Source of the DNA: Desulfobacter postgatei 2ac9
Lineage (GTDB): Bacteria; Desulfobacterota; Desulfobacteria; Desulfobacterales; Desulfobacteraceae
Reading direction: 5' to 3'
Length of the DNA: 64,000 nt
Assembly: GCF_000233695.2 (NCBI RefSeq)
Contig: NZ_CM001488.1
Location: 1,476,202-1,540,201, forward strand
The notes under the pieces were generated by a model that ran no database searches, was not told the DNA's origin, and saw only the letters and a list, made by a program, of their open reading frames with translations. The first letter of the stretch is position 1. Each line of letters begins with the position of its first letter. Position numbers and translations under genes: made by a program. Shown piece after piece: positions 9,135 through 17,948 of the stretch.

Positions 9135-9962
9135 TCAGGTCAGGGTCATGCCTGTTATTTTTGCGACATAATTTTTAGTCTCCCTCGGCATCTGGCTTGG
9201 CCGGGAGTCCAGGTTCCCCATCCCCCAGTTGTAGGCGGCCAGGGCAAGGGGGACGCTTCCTTCATACCGGTCCAGCAACTGCTTCAGGTACCGTGTGCCG
9301 CCCATTACATTCTCAGTGGGATTCAGAGGGTCTTTTACCCCGAGTTCCCTTGCGGTATCCGGCATCAGCTGCATCAGCCCCATGGCCCCTTTGGGAGAAA
9401 CAGCATCGGGATTAAAGCTGCTTTCCGCTTGGATAACCGCCTTGATGAGGCCTGAATTCACCCCAAAGGTTGTGGCGGCTTTCTCAATGATTGCTTCAAT
9501 GTCAAGGCTGTCAGTCCGTTTGGCCTCTTCGGTTGTTGCGGTAACAGTTCCATTGGCTTCAATTTCCTGAAAGCGGTTTTTTGACGGTGCCTGTCGGATT
9601 TCTGACATCATTTTCCGACCGGCCGTCCGGTTGGAAAGCATCTGCTCAAGCCCGTCCATGAAAGGGGCACAAATCGGCTGATCATCCCCGTTTTCGGTCA
9701 GTATTCCCAGAAGGCTTTCATTTATCTGCATCATCATATGCCGGGACAAAACCAGGGAGAGCCTGGCGTTTAGAGAATCTGCCGCCGGGTCTTGTTCTGC
9801 TGCCTGGGCGGGGGGTGTCACCTGTTTGAGAAGATTTGAAAAAGATGCTGACCCGGGGCCCTTATTGTTTTGCAGCCCCGTTCTCCATGCTTCTCTGGAA
9901 ACCGGGTTTAACCGGGGCGAGCCCATTGAAGCGTCAAATGTCGTGTCAAATTGGATCGTCAT
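9135..9962 (-). CDS. Soluble lytic transglycosylase (SLT) domain protein
   Basis: The C-terminal 120 residues of this 275-residue protein are a lysozyme-like SLT domain: the catalytic Glu in AVIQAESSFNPDAV, then KGAMGLMQLMPDTAREL and LALAAYNWGMGNL. It cleaves peptidoglycan glycan strands. The first 150 residues are of low complexity and show no clear signal peptide, which is unusual for a periplasmic enzyme and recalls flagellum- or secretion-associated transglycosylases. It sits between the AT-rich insert and the ACP gene with gaps on both sides, and I see no link to lipid synthesis. It may simply be a bystander. Confidence 0.85.
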   Translation of the reverse strand: MTIQFDTTFDASMGSPRLNPVSREAWRTGLQNNKGPGSASFSNLLKQVTPPAQAAEQDPAADSLNARLSLVLSRHMMMQINESLLGILTENGDDQPICAPFMDGLEQMLSNRTAGRKMMSEIRQAPSKNRFQEIEANGTVTATTEEAKRTDSLDIEAIIEKAATTFGVNSGLIKAVIQAESSFNPDAVSPKGAMGLMQLMPDTARELGVKDPLNPTENVMGGTRYLKQLLDRYEGSVPLALAAYNWGMGNLDSRPSQMPRETKNYVAKITGMTLT

Positions 9963-10680
9963 GATTTCTTAACCTGTAAATTGTTCCGGCTTGCTTGAGA
10001 ACGGCCGGCGGACGGATTCATTACTGAAGGCCGGGCCTCTTTCAAACCAGTTACCTCTCGGAGAAAAGCAAGAAGCATGCCTTTTATCCAGGCAGGGGGA
10101 TTAGCCGGTGACGGCTATAGCTGAACACAGGCAACGGTGGCAGGATATCTTCAGCCTGATCATTCAGCCGGATTCAATTTGAAGAAAATTTATGTGTCAG
10201 AACTTTTACGCACCCGGCAGATAGACAGAATGCTCGCCTTTGGGGGGATTCAAACAGAGGCAGGAGTATAATATATAAAATTTGGCCTGGTTCAATTCTC
10301 CAGGAGACAAGGTAACAGTTTTTGGTAACACTTTAACTTGCCATAAAATGTAACCTACTTAATTTGCATATTAAAATGATTTTTAAGAGAGTTATGTCTG
10401 CCTAATATCTGCAACCTTGTTTTGAACCAGGCCTAAAATTTAATCTTGAGTTTCCCTGCCGGGGATGTTTAATCTCCAATTAAGTTGCTTGGTTTCTGTT
10501 TTTCTTTTAGGTTTACATTCTAAAATAGAATGGTTAATGTTTTTGTTGTAGGAAGATTAGGTTATGTGATCTTAACTATAGTCGACCAATAACAACGAAT
10601 ATTAAAAGTGTTCCAATTGATTTTGGAAATTTTTTTAGTGTTAAGTATAAATAATTGTAAATAAGGTAAAGGCAAGACCG
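9963..10680. other. Non-coding stretch leading into an AT-rich insert
   Basis: No convincing gene is seen in these 718 bases. Base composition changes within it: up to about 10300 it resembles the flanks, and from about 10330 it is distinctly AT-rich, continuing so to about 12300. I saw no terminal inverted repeats, tRNA end or direct repeat marking the change. The AT-rich part probably contains the promoter of the gene at 10681, but no clear -35/-10 pair could be chosen. Confidence 0.5.
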
Positions 10681-11403
10681 ATGCCAAGACCGACTAAAAT
10701 AACACCAGATCCAATAATTGATGCTGTTGTAGAATTTCGTTTTGAAAGTGAAATCCCACCTGATGCCATTTTAGGCATGCTGTTTAGCGTTGTTCGAAAC
10801 GATTTTCCAAATTTCAACAAATTACCAATAGCTGATATTCCAGGGGTGCTAAGGCAGAAAGACCCACAATTAAAATTTGCGCCATGTTATCAATCTATTT
10901 CAAATGGATATCGATTAAATGTTGGCCCCAATGTGATATCCTTGGGGAACCCAGGAAATTATGTCGGTTGGAAAGATAATTTTTATCCATTTCTACAAAG
11001 TATTATTAAACAATTAGAAAAATCCGGAATTGTAAAAAGATTCACTCGGATTGGAATTAGATATATCGACTTTTTTGAGGCTGATATTTTTGAAAAAAAA
11101 ATTACGCTTTCAATTAGTCTTAATGATGCCCCTCTTAATGCAAAGCAGATTACTGTTAGTACTATTTTTGAACAAGAAGAATTAGTTACTAGAGTAAACA
11201 TTCAAAACAACTCAACTGTTATCTCAGGTGATAATCGCCGTGTTGGATCTATCATAGATACAGATACTTTCTTCGAACCAAAACAGGATATTTCTTTTAG
11301 CGACCTAATTTCATTACTGGATAAACAACATGAAGTTTCATTGTCAGTATTTTTCAATTTGCTTCACCCTGAGTTTCTAAAGACACTTAATCCGGAGTAT
11401 TAA
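10681..11403 (+). CDS. TIGR04255-like sporadically distributed protein
   Basis: The 240-residue product begins with a conserved-looking strand (PDPIIDAVVEFRFE) and has IGIRYIDFFEADIF in the middle, features I associate with the TIGR04255 family, a patchily distributed family of unknown function. No catalytic motif or membrane segment is evident. It is AT-rich and on the plus strand inside an otherwise minus-strand, GC-richer biosynthetic arm, so it was probably acquired separately. The next gene starts 3 bases after its stop, and the pair looks like a two-gene module. The family call is from memory of the pattern and is moderate. Confidence 0.6.
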   Translation: MPRPTKITPDPIIDAVVEFRFESEIPPDAILGMLFSVVRNDFPNFNKLPIADIPGVLRQKDPQLKFAPCYQSISNGYRLNVGPNVISLGNPGNYVGWKDNFYPFLQSIIKQLEKSGIVKRFTRIGIRYIDFFEADIFEKKITLSISLNDAPLNAKQITVSTIFEQEELVTRVNIQNNSTVISGDNRRVGSIIDTDTFFEPKQDISFSDLISLLDKQHEVSLSVFFNLLHPEFLKTLNPEY

Positions 11404-11405
11404 AA

Positions 11406-12028
11406 ATGTATAATACAGAATTGTACGAGGATTTATTGCAGGGTCAGGGACAATACCAATACTCCCTTAAAAAAACAACAAAAACGATGGTGATCTGTGG
11501 CGCTCTTTTGTTAAATACGAGTGTTCCTCTTGTTTCGTACCCGTTATTGGGTAACTTTGCTATGAATAAAGATGGAAGTGATGGATATACGTTTAATAGT
11601 CGTTACTATGACAATGTGAATACATGGTCCGATATTAAGGTAGAATATATTCCCTTATTGAGGGTGAATATAGCTATTGGGTAGTATTAGGGAATACTTG
11701 TGATCTGTCAAGAAGTTTACCTATCAATGAAGACTCGCCGATACCACAACTCACTCATATTTCTCCCCTCATCCCAGTTCCGCAAGAGACTCCAGAGAGT
11801 ATTCTTGATAATTTAAAAAAGTATAAACTTTTTAAGAGAGTGTTTATTCCAAGATGGAATGATGAAAAAAACGATTTTTATATTGATTTAACAATAATAA
11901 ACTCTATAGAAAGACAGTGTTTAATGAACCATTCTGAAGTGTTGGCAAGGCTAAATTTTAAAACTTGGCTTTTGCTCCATTCCTGTCTTGTTCGATATAT
12001 TGCTCGAGATGATGGTCGCCATGATTAG
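11406..12028 (+). pseudogene. Frameshifted partner gene of the TIGR04255-like protein
   Basis: The first frame starts at 11406 (MYNTELYEDLLQGQGQ) and stops at 11684. The frame of 11840-12028 is open back to about 11639 and reads SLIEGEYSYWVVLGNTCDL across the first frame's end. Overlaying the two gives one continuous-looking protein if one base is shifted around 11650-11670. A third piece, back in the first frame (from 12009, ending at 12140), also looks protein-like, so a second shift may exist near 12010. This is either a decayed gene or a sequencing error. The TCDL-containing segment resembles a motif seen in hypothetical proteins, and I assign no function. From 12141 to 12303 I see nothing coding. 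Confidence 0.6.
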
Positions 12029-12303
12029 CAATACATCTTATTCATCAGTGGACTACATCAGTATCGAAATATCCCCAACATGGCATTTAGAACCCCGGAC
12101 TATTATTAATAGTTTTGATCATCAAGCCTTTAAAAAGTAAAGGCAGGTCCTATACACAACATGTTTATAAATACTTAAATCCAGGGTTTTAGGCTCATCC
12201 ACAATATGTAGGTGTAGCTTCTTACTATTTAAAGAGAAGGATTATAGTTTATACTGTATCTTCCGCATGAGCCGTTCGACATTGATATGAAACTGCAGGA
12301 ACG

Positions 12304-12723
12304 TTACATGCGATTGCCCTGTTCCGGAGGCCTGACTGTCTGGCCAATACGGATATCAATAAATCCAGTACAGACAACCTTCTGGTCCGCCGTAAGCTGA
12401 TATTCAAAACGATTCGGAGTTTTTTTCGCCGGCTTTATCAAAACTGAAATGGGGGTGTTCGGTCTGATCAATTGCTTGAATCTGACCCGCTTGAACCCTT
12501 CAAGTTTCACTCCGGGTCCCATGGTCCGCTGCATCAGGTCAAAAATCATGCTCATCTGGGCAATGCCCGGGACAATGGGGTTGTCCGGGAAATGCCCGTC
12601 AAACCAAGGCGACTCGGGGGCAAAGATCGTCCGGGCTGTGATGATTGACGCTTCTGTCATGCTGATCTTACTGACCTCATATCCGGGTCCACTTCGATCC
12701 GCCATCTCTACGGATGGGGTCAT
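12304..12723 (-). CDS. FabZ/FabA-like 3-hydroxyacyl-ACP dehydratase (hotdog)
   Basis: The 139-residue protein has the hotdog dehydratase active-site region WFDGHFPDNPIVPGIAQM, with the catalytic His and the GxFP pattern typical of FabZ. In FabZ the helix then carries a Glu; here that position reads MSMIFDLMQ, so an acid is present but not at a position I can align firmly. Activity could therefore be dehydration or hotdog binding. Its ATG overlaps the preceding ACP stop (12720-12723, ATGA), implying coupled translation. After its stop the AT-rich insert begins. Confidence 0.78.
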   Translation of the reverse strand: MTPSVEMADRSGPGYEVSKISMTEASIITARTIFAPESPWFDGHFPDNPIVPGIAQMSMIFDLMQRTMGPGVKLEGFKRVRFKQLIRPNTPISVLIKPAKKTPNRFEYQLTADQKVVCTGFIDIRIGQTVRPPEQGNRM

Positions 12724-12983
12724 GACCTTGAGTTACCATGTTCGTTAACATACCGGGCCAGGGTATCAAGGGTGGCAAATACGGTTTCTCCAAGCTCCTT
12801 GTTGTCAATGACCACCCCGTAATCGTTTTCCAGCATCATGACCATCTCCAGGACATCAATGGAATCTAGTCCCAAAGGACCGCCAATCAGCTGGTCCTGT
12901 TCATTGATATCTTCGGGTGTTACATCCATCAGTCCCAGTGTGTCGACAATTTTGTGCTTGAGTTCTGAAATCAGCTTTTCCAT
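12720..12983 (-). CDS. Acyl carrier protein 2
   Basis: An 87-residue ACP with the phosphopantetheine serine in GGPLGLDSIDVLEMVMML. The overall acidic, four-helix pattern and length match stand-alone ACPs of type II synthases. It is directly followed by the FabZ-like gene with a 4-base overlap and preceded, 50 bases upstream, by the DAK2-DegV-radical SAM gene. It probably carries the intermediates used by the ketosynthases and dehydratases of this cluster; partner specificity versus the ACP at 8685 cannot be told from sequence alone. Confidence 0.9.
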   Translation of the reverse strand: MEKLISELKHKIVDTLGLMDVTPEDINEQDQLIGGPLGLDSIDVLEMVMMLENDYGVVIDNKELGETVFATLDTLARYVNEHGNSRS

Positions 12984-13033
12984 ATTCCATCCAATACAAT
13001 AAGCATTATGGGTTTTATTATTTAGTGTGTAGA

Positions 13034-16000
13034 TTAAAGGCCTTCAAAGGTGTTCATCTCTTCCTGTTCTTTTAACACATCTTTATAAATGCCCTCCCAC
13101 CCCTTTTTTTTAAGGACCCTGGCATGCTGCTGTTGCAGTAATGGTTTGAACATGTATGTCCAGATGCCGGTCCATAATTTGCCGGTCCCCTTGGCCCTGG
13201 CCGACGGGTCCCACCATCCCAGAACGGTCTGGCGGTGATACCAGAACAGGTATTGCAGTTTGTCGGCACTCAGGTGACGGGTTTTGACATTGGCCCACAG
13301 GCCGTTGTATTTTTTCAAATCCAGGGCATTGGTCACAAGGCCCTGGTCCATGAGCTGTTCCCTCATGCCTGTTTTGGGATAGGGGGTCAGGATCTGGCAA
13401 TAGGCGGCATCGGCATTAATCTCTTTTAAAAAACGGTAATTTTCAATGATGGCGGTCTCGTCATCATCGGGGAATCCGAATATCAGGCCGCCGATGACCA
13501 TCAGGCCGTGTTTCTGGCACAATGCCACGGCTTTTCTTGAATATTCCACAATGTTTCCCTTGCCTGCCACGGCAAGGTTTGCTTTTGAGACATTTTCGAT
13601 CCCTAAGAATACGGACTTAAACCCAGCCTGGGCCATTTTACGAATCATGCCCTCATTGGTGGCCATGGTCAGGCTGTCGGCCTGGACTACCAGTTTCAGG
13701 CGCCGGTATCCTTGCTGAATGATGGCATCGCACAGCCGGATGACCCTGTCCGTGTCCAGGACCAGGTTGTCATCCACAATAAAGGCCAGCCGGGTTTTTT
13801 TATTATAGTAAATGTCATCAAGGTCGGCAATGACCCTGTCAATGGGATAGGTTCTGAAGGTGCGGCCGTACATGTGCTTCATGCTGCAGAAATTGCAGGT
13901 TCGGGTGCATCCCCTTGAGGTCTCCAGCACCTCGGCCTTCATGTTCATCACATGGTATCCCCAGGTCAGCCGCCGTTTGTCCCGGATGGGCGGTTTCAAC
14001 TTGGAAAGATCCTGCAGTTCACCCATGGGATTGGTGATGAATCCGTCTCCATCCCTGTAGGTCAGGGAGGGGATGTCCTGGAAGGTGTCTTGGCCGTCCA
14101 GGGCTTCCACCAACCGTTTAAAAGCCGTCTCTCCTTCTCCCTGGATAATGAAATCAATGAGTTTGCCTTCCGGGGATTTTGTGATCTCCTGGGTCATCAG
14201 GGTGGCATGGTATCCCCCGACCACGATTTTGGCCGTGGGGCGGATTCGTTTGATCAGCCGGATAATCCGGCAGCAGGTGTCCCATTGCCATGACATGGCT
14301 GAAAGCCCCACGATATCCGGCGCAAGCCTTGTCAGCTGTTTCGTCAGATAGGCGCGGATGGCCCGGCGTTTTCGGATCAGGTCAATGATTCTGACCTCAT
14401 GGCGTTCATGGATGTTGCCCCCGATGCTGGCAATCCCGAGGTTGGGGAAGTGCACGGCATTCTGGTGAATGACCAGGGGCGCTACATCGGGCATGGACAT
14501 CAGGAGTACTTTCATGGCAGACTCTCCTTGGAAAAAGGGATAATGACGATTGAAAAGATTTTCATGGCAATAGCCTCTATCTGTGTCCCCCGGGGCCAGT
14601 TCTCCGGGTAAAAATGCCATTCCCCACGTGCCCGGCCCCATGTGAACACCTGAGGTCAGAGACAACGGGACAAGGGAAAGACGCGCCCGGGGACAGGCCT
14701 GACGTATTTGGGGCATGACCGAGGCCTCCACCCATGCCCTGTTGTCCGAATATTCCAGAACTATCCTTGGTGAAGCGGTTTTTTCAAACTCGTGTTGAAG
14801 CCGGTTGACGGCATACCGGATCTGGCTGTCACTGTTTCTCACGGTTGCGACTTTTTGGGCGCCGTTTGCCCTGGGGCTGATGACGGGCCGGATGCTGAGA
14901 AGATCACCCGCTACACCGCCTGTTTTGGACATCCTGCCACCCATGGCCAGGTATTTCAGCTGGTTGAGGAAAAGCAGTTCGTCGCAAGCCCCGATAATTT
15001 TTACCGCATGGGCTGCCAGTTCCGCCGGATCCTTCAGGGTTTCGGCTGCCAGGGCAACGGTTTCGGCAATCAGCCCGAGCCTGCCGGATGCCGCACCGGT
15101 ATCCACAACCTGCATGCGTTCTGAAAGGTCGTTGTCCGCAACCCACTGGACGGCAACCTCATAATTGCCTGTATACACAGACCCCACACACAGGTAAAGC
15201 ACCCGGTCATATTGTTCCAAGGCCTTCCTGAAGGTTTCCCGGCGCTGGAATACCGAGGCCTGGGCCGTCATGACCCTTTTACCCCGGGCCATGTCCGCAT
15301 AGATTTGGGCCGGGTCTGCCAGGGTTTCAGGAGACCCGCCGCCGTCTGTCACGATGAAACTGTCCATGAGCGTGATGCCAAGCGCTGCGGCCCGCTCAAG
15401 GGTGATGGAGCCTGCCGCATCCGTGATGATGCCCACCGTGTCAGGGGTTGCCCGGGCCGGTGCTTTTTCCGGCCGGGTTGTGATGGGTTCATCATCCCAT
15501 GCCGTGATCTCCCCTAGCTCAGACACCCGCCGCTTAAGCGCCTCCCTGTCCCGGGTGTGCACATGGATTTTCAGGGATTGATCGGTTTGTGCCATGACAA
15601 TACTGTCACCAAGGGTTTTAATCAGTGCGTCCGGGGCCCCGGCACCTTGATCCATCCGGATCTGTAAATCCACACAAAACGCCGGTTCTGCGGGTTCCGT
15701 GTATCCGGCAGAGACACAGAGATGATCCTTGAAGCTTTCCATGACCGGGATACATTGATCCTGCCGCTCTTCAAGGGCTTTGAAAAATCCTTCCAGGAAC
15801 AGGAACATCCCTAACACTCCTGCATCCACGACACCTGCTTTCTGCAGGGCGGGCAGTCGGGTAACGCTTTGGGCCACACTCTGTCTGAGTACTTCGGTCA
15901 GTTCGTCGGTGTCAAAGAATGCTTCGTGCAGCCGGGCGTCACTTGCCTTGTCATCAAAAAAACGGGCCTGGCTTTCAAACAGATCCAGCATGGTACCTGG

Positions 16001-16411
16001 CCTGGGATCGGCCACGGCGTTCATGGCCATGTTTAAGCCCTGCCTGGCGGCATTGGGAAAAGAGATGGGCAATGGATGGGCCAAAAAGCCTGAAAAAAAG
16101 GCTGCCGCAATATTGCCTGAATTGCCGACGGCCGACCGTGACAGGTTATCAATTAATTTATCAAAAGGGCGTTGGTCAAAAGAGCTCCCTGGCGATGGTT
16201 TGCCGGCGCCATTGCACGCGCCATGAGCCGGCTTGATTTGCTTAAACGGTGCCAGGCTGATTTTCAGATTTTTGCCGGTATCTGAATCATGGACCGGAAA
16301 GACATTGACCTGATCCAGCAGATCCGCCCAGGCCACAATTCTTTCATACCCAATGGCAAAGGCTTTTGTCATTTTTTGTATGTTCGTACACTCAAAAAGG
16401 CCTGGGGGCAT
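13034..16411 (-). CDS. DAK2 + DegV (fatty-acid-kinase-like) fused in frame to a B12-binding radical SAM enzyme
   Basis: One open frame of 1125 codons. Residues about 15-250 are DAK2/FakA-like, with the nucleotide-metal site VNVFPVHDSDTGKN. Residues about 325-620 are DegV/FakB-like, with GIITDAAGSIT, LCVGSVYTGNYEVA and the closing HMGPGTWGMAF. In known Fak systems the first domain phosphorylates a fatty acid held by the second, giving acyl-phosphate. From residue 633 (MKVLLMSMP) comes a B12-binding fold (VVGGYHATL) and a radical SAM core with CTRTCNFC. The about 30-residue join looks like untranslated sequence, and a strong ribosome site precedes the Met at 14515, so these may be two genes whose separating stop was lost. 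The true N-terminus may be MTKAF at 16371. Confidence 0.82.
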   Translation of the reverse strand: MPPGLFECTNIQKMTKAFAIGYERIVAWADLLDQVNVFPVHDSDTGKNLKISLAPFKQIKPAHGACNGAGKPSPGSSFDQRPFDKLIDNLSRSAVGNSGNIAAAFFSGFLAHPLPISFPNAARQGLNMAMNAVADPRPGTMLDLFESQARFFDDKASDARLHEAFFDTDELTEVLRQSVAQSVTRLPALQKAGVVDAGVLGMFLFLEGFFKALEERQDQCIPVMESFKDHLCVSAGYTEPAEPAFCVDLQIRMDQGAGAPDALIKTLGDSIVMAQTDQSLKIHVHTRDREALKRRVSELGEITAWDDEPITTRPEKAPARATPDTVGIITDAAGSITLERAAALGITLMDSFIVTDGGGSPETLADPAQIYADMARGKRVMTAQASVFQRRETFRKALEQYDRVLYLCVGSVYTGNYEVAVQWVADNDLSERMQVVDTGAASGRLGLIAETVALAAETLKDPAELAAHAVKIIGACDELLFLNQLKYLAMGGRMSKTGGVAGDLLSIRPVISPRANGAQKVATVRNSDSQIRYAVNRLQHEFEKTASPRIVLEYSDNRAWVEASVMPQIRQACPRARLSLVPLSLTSGVHMGPGTWGMAFLPGELAPGDTDRGYCHENLFNRHYPFFQGESAMKVLLMSMPDVAPLVIHQNAVHFPNLGIASIGGNIHERHEVRIIDLIRKRRAIRAYLTKQLTRLAPDIVGLSAMSWQWDTCCRIIRLIKRIRPTAKIVVGGYHATLMTQEITKSPEGKLIDFIIQGEGETAFKRLVEALDGQDTFQDIPSLTYRDGDGFITNPMGELQDLSKLKPPIRDKRRLTWGYHVMNMKAEVLETSRGCTRTCNFCSMKHMYGRTFRTYPIDRVIADLDDIYYNKKTRLAFIVDDNLVLDTDRVIRLCDAIIQQGYRRLKLVVQADSLTMATNEGMIRKMAQAGFKSVFLGIENVSKANLAVAGKGNIVEYSRKAVALCQKHGLMVIGGLIFGFPDDDETAIIENYRFLKEINADAAYCQILTPYPKTGMREQLMDQGLVTNALDLKKYNGLWANVKTRHLSADKLQYLFWYHRQTVLGWWDPSARAKGTGKLWTGIWTYMFKPLLQQQHARVLKKKGWEGIYKDVLKEQEEMNTFEGL
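14522..14529 (-). promoter_or_regulatory. Internal Shine-Dalgarno for a separate radical SAM start
   Basis: On the minus strand AAGGAGAG stands 6 bases before the ATG at 14515, which opens MKVLLMSMP, a typical start for B12-binding radical SAM proteins. It lies inside the 1125-codon frame. This suggests that the C-terminal 493 residues can be made on their own whether or not read-through from the DAK2-DegV part also occurs. Confidence 0.65.
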
Positions 16412-16415
16412 GAGG

Positions 16416-16853
16416 TCACACCAGAAGGGATGAGGTGATATCCTCGGGGATTCTGTACAGAAGCCTCATTTCAGGCACACGCACAGCCACCTGTTCTCCT
16501 TTTCCCCGGGCACAGACCTGGCCCGTATTTTTAAGCCGGATCTCAAAATTTATGGCAATTTTGTATTCAGCCTCTGTCACAGACGCTTTGCAGATAAATT
16601 CGTCATGAAATTTTAAAGGGGCAACATGCTTGATGGATGAGCGGCTTACCGGAAAGCTGACATGTTTTGTAAGGGAGTATTCATACAGGTCAATGCCTCC
16701 TGCTTTAAACAGGTCGAACCTTGCAATATCAAAGTATTTATAATAATTGCCGTGCCACATCACATGCATGGGGTCCAGGTCGTGGAACGGCACTTTGTGT
16801 ACTGTTTCGATCTGTCTGTATATCGGCTTTTTATTTTCGTTTTTTGTTACCAT
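16416..16853 (-). CDS. 4HBT-type acyl-thioesterase 1
   Basis: A 145-residue single-hotdog protein with the 4-hydroxybenzoyl-CoA-thioesterase pattern: FHDLDPMHVMWHGNYYKYFD, where the Asp and the HGNYY turn form the active region. It would release or edit acyl chains from ACP or CoA. Its start overlaps the end of the radical SAM gene by 7 bases and it is followed 4 bases later by the DAK2-DegV fusion. Release of a free acid followed by kinase activation would be a sensible order (inference). A second thioesterase with the same layout lies at 33824. Confidence 0.88.
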   Translation of the reverse strand: MVTKNENKKPIYRQIETVHKVPFHDLDPMHVMWHGNYYKYFDIARFDLFKAGGIDLYEYSLTKHVSFPVSRSSIKHVAPLKFHDEFICKASVTEAEYKIAINFEIRLKNTGQVCARGKGEQVAVRVPEMRLLYRIPEDITSSLLV

Positions 16854-17845
16854 GGAATGAACTGATACAGTTTTGCGAACATTTCATAAACGGTGATCCA
16901 GTTCTGCAGATCCCGGGTACTGTTCATATGTGCCCGTTTATTGACCATGACCCAGCTCATATGGGCTGCGCCGTCCTTGCAGGTTCTGCAGTCCCGGGTT
17001 TCAGAGGTGCAGCAGCGGTGCATGGTTTTTAGATCCGAGGCCCAGCGGATAAAGTTGGTCAGCCGTCTGGGATTGTTTTTCCGGTCGTCCAGGGGCTGCG
17101 TCACCGAGGGGCACTCCGCCCACCCGAAGGACCTGCCCAACATGGTGCCTGTGGTGATGATCTTGTGATAGTATTTTGCGGAGACCACCGTGTCCGGATA
17201 GCGGTCCAGTAGGTCGTCCATTTCCCGGCACACGTCTGCAAGCTCTTGATTGGTCCAGTTGAATCCGTCCACACCTTCGTCATTGGAAAGAAGCTGCATA
17301 TGAACTTTGACGCCTACATTGCGAATTTTCTGGACAATGGGCTCAATATTTCCCACCAGTTTGGGGGTAATGGTCAGAAGATAGTAAACATGGGGATCGC
17401 CTTCATAGTGGCGGCTGGATATGGCAAAGGTATCCTTTCCCCTTAATGTCTTTTCGTCATCACTGCTGCCCCACAGCGAAATGCCCACCATCATATTCGG
17501 AAAACGCTCCCTGGGCACTTTGATCAGCCCGTTTGTGGCAACAAAGGTGGGCATGCGTTTATAAAACGCCTCGACCCGGTCCATGCAGAGGGTGGGTTCT
17601 CCGCCGATGAGAATCGCAAGATTTACGCCCCGCTCTTTTTCCCGATCAATAAAGGCTTTCCATTCTGAAATATCCATCTGCTCTTCGGCCGCCTCGTGTT
17701 CCCCGGAGGAAAAAAAGAAACAGCCCTTGCAGCGAAGGTTACAGCGATTGGTTACATCATAGATGGAGCTTCTTATGTTGAGCTTGGAGATGGCTTTATA
17801 TCGTGCATACCATTCTTGATCCAGAAGAGAACTCACTGTTTTCAT
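16847..17845 (-). CDS. Radical SAM protein, paralogue of the one at 7540
   Basis: The 332-residue protein has the cluster motif in YDVTNRCNLRCKGCFFF, a GGEP motif (ILIGGEPTL), TNGL, and a C-terminal cysteine group (HRCCTSETRDCRTC). It aligns well by eye with the 7540 protein but keeps the canonical GGEP. AAGGAAA lies about 7 bases before the ATG. The substrate is unknown; the place between a ketosynthase and a thioesterase ties it to acyl-chain modification. A role in maturation of another protein is the main alternative. Confidence 0.87.
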   Translation of the reverse strand: MKTVSSLLDQEWYARYKAISKLNIRSSIYDVTNRCNLRCKGCFFFSSGEHEAAEEQMDISEWKAFIDREKERGVNLAILIGGEPTLCMDRVEAFYKRMPTFVATNGLIKVPRERFPNMMVGISLWGSSDDEKTLRGKDTFAISSRHYEGDPHVYYLLTITPKLVGNIEPIVQKIRNVGVKVHMQLLSNDEGVDGFNWTNQELADVCREMDDLLDRYPDTVVSAKYYHKIITTGTMLGRSFGWAECPSVTQPLDDRKNNPRRLTNFIRWASDLKTMHRCCTSETRDCRTCKDGAAHMSWVMVNKRAHMNSTRDLQNWITVYEMFAKLYQFIPW

Positions 17846-17948
17846 AGACAGTTTCCTTGCCTTGCCTGTATTGGTTTTTTTTAAAGGTAAGTAATATAAT
17901 AAAATGATACGCCATAAACAAGACTAAAATAGTGTCCGGAGAGCGCTT

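Noticed and set aside
12141-12303. Possible insertion-sequence end near 12190
   Set aside because: A GGCTCATCCACAAT-like stretch recalls IS termini, but no matching inverted partner or transposase piece was found.
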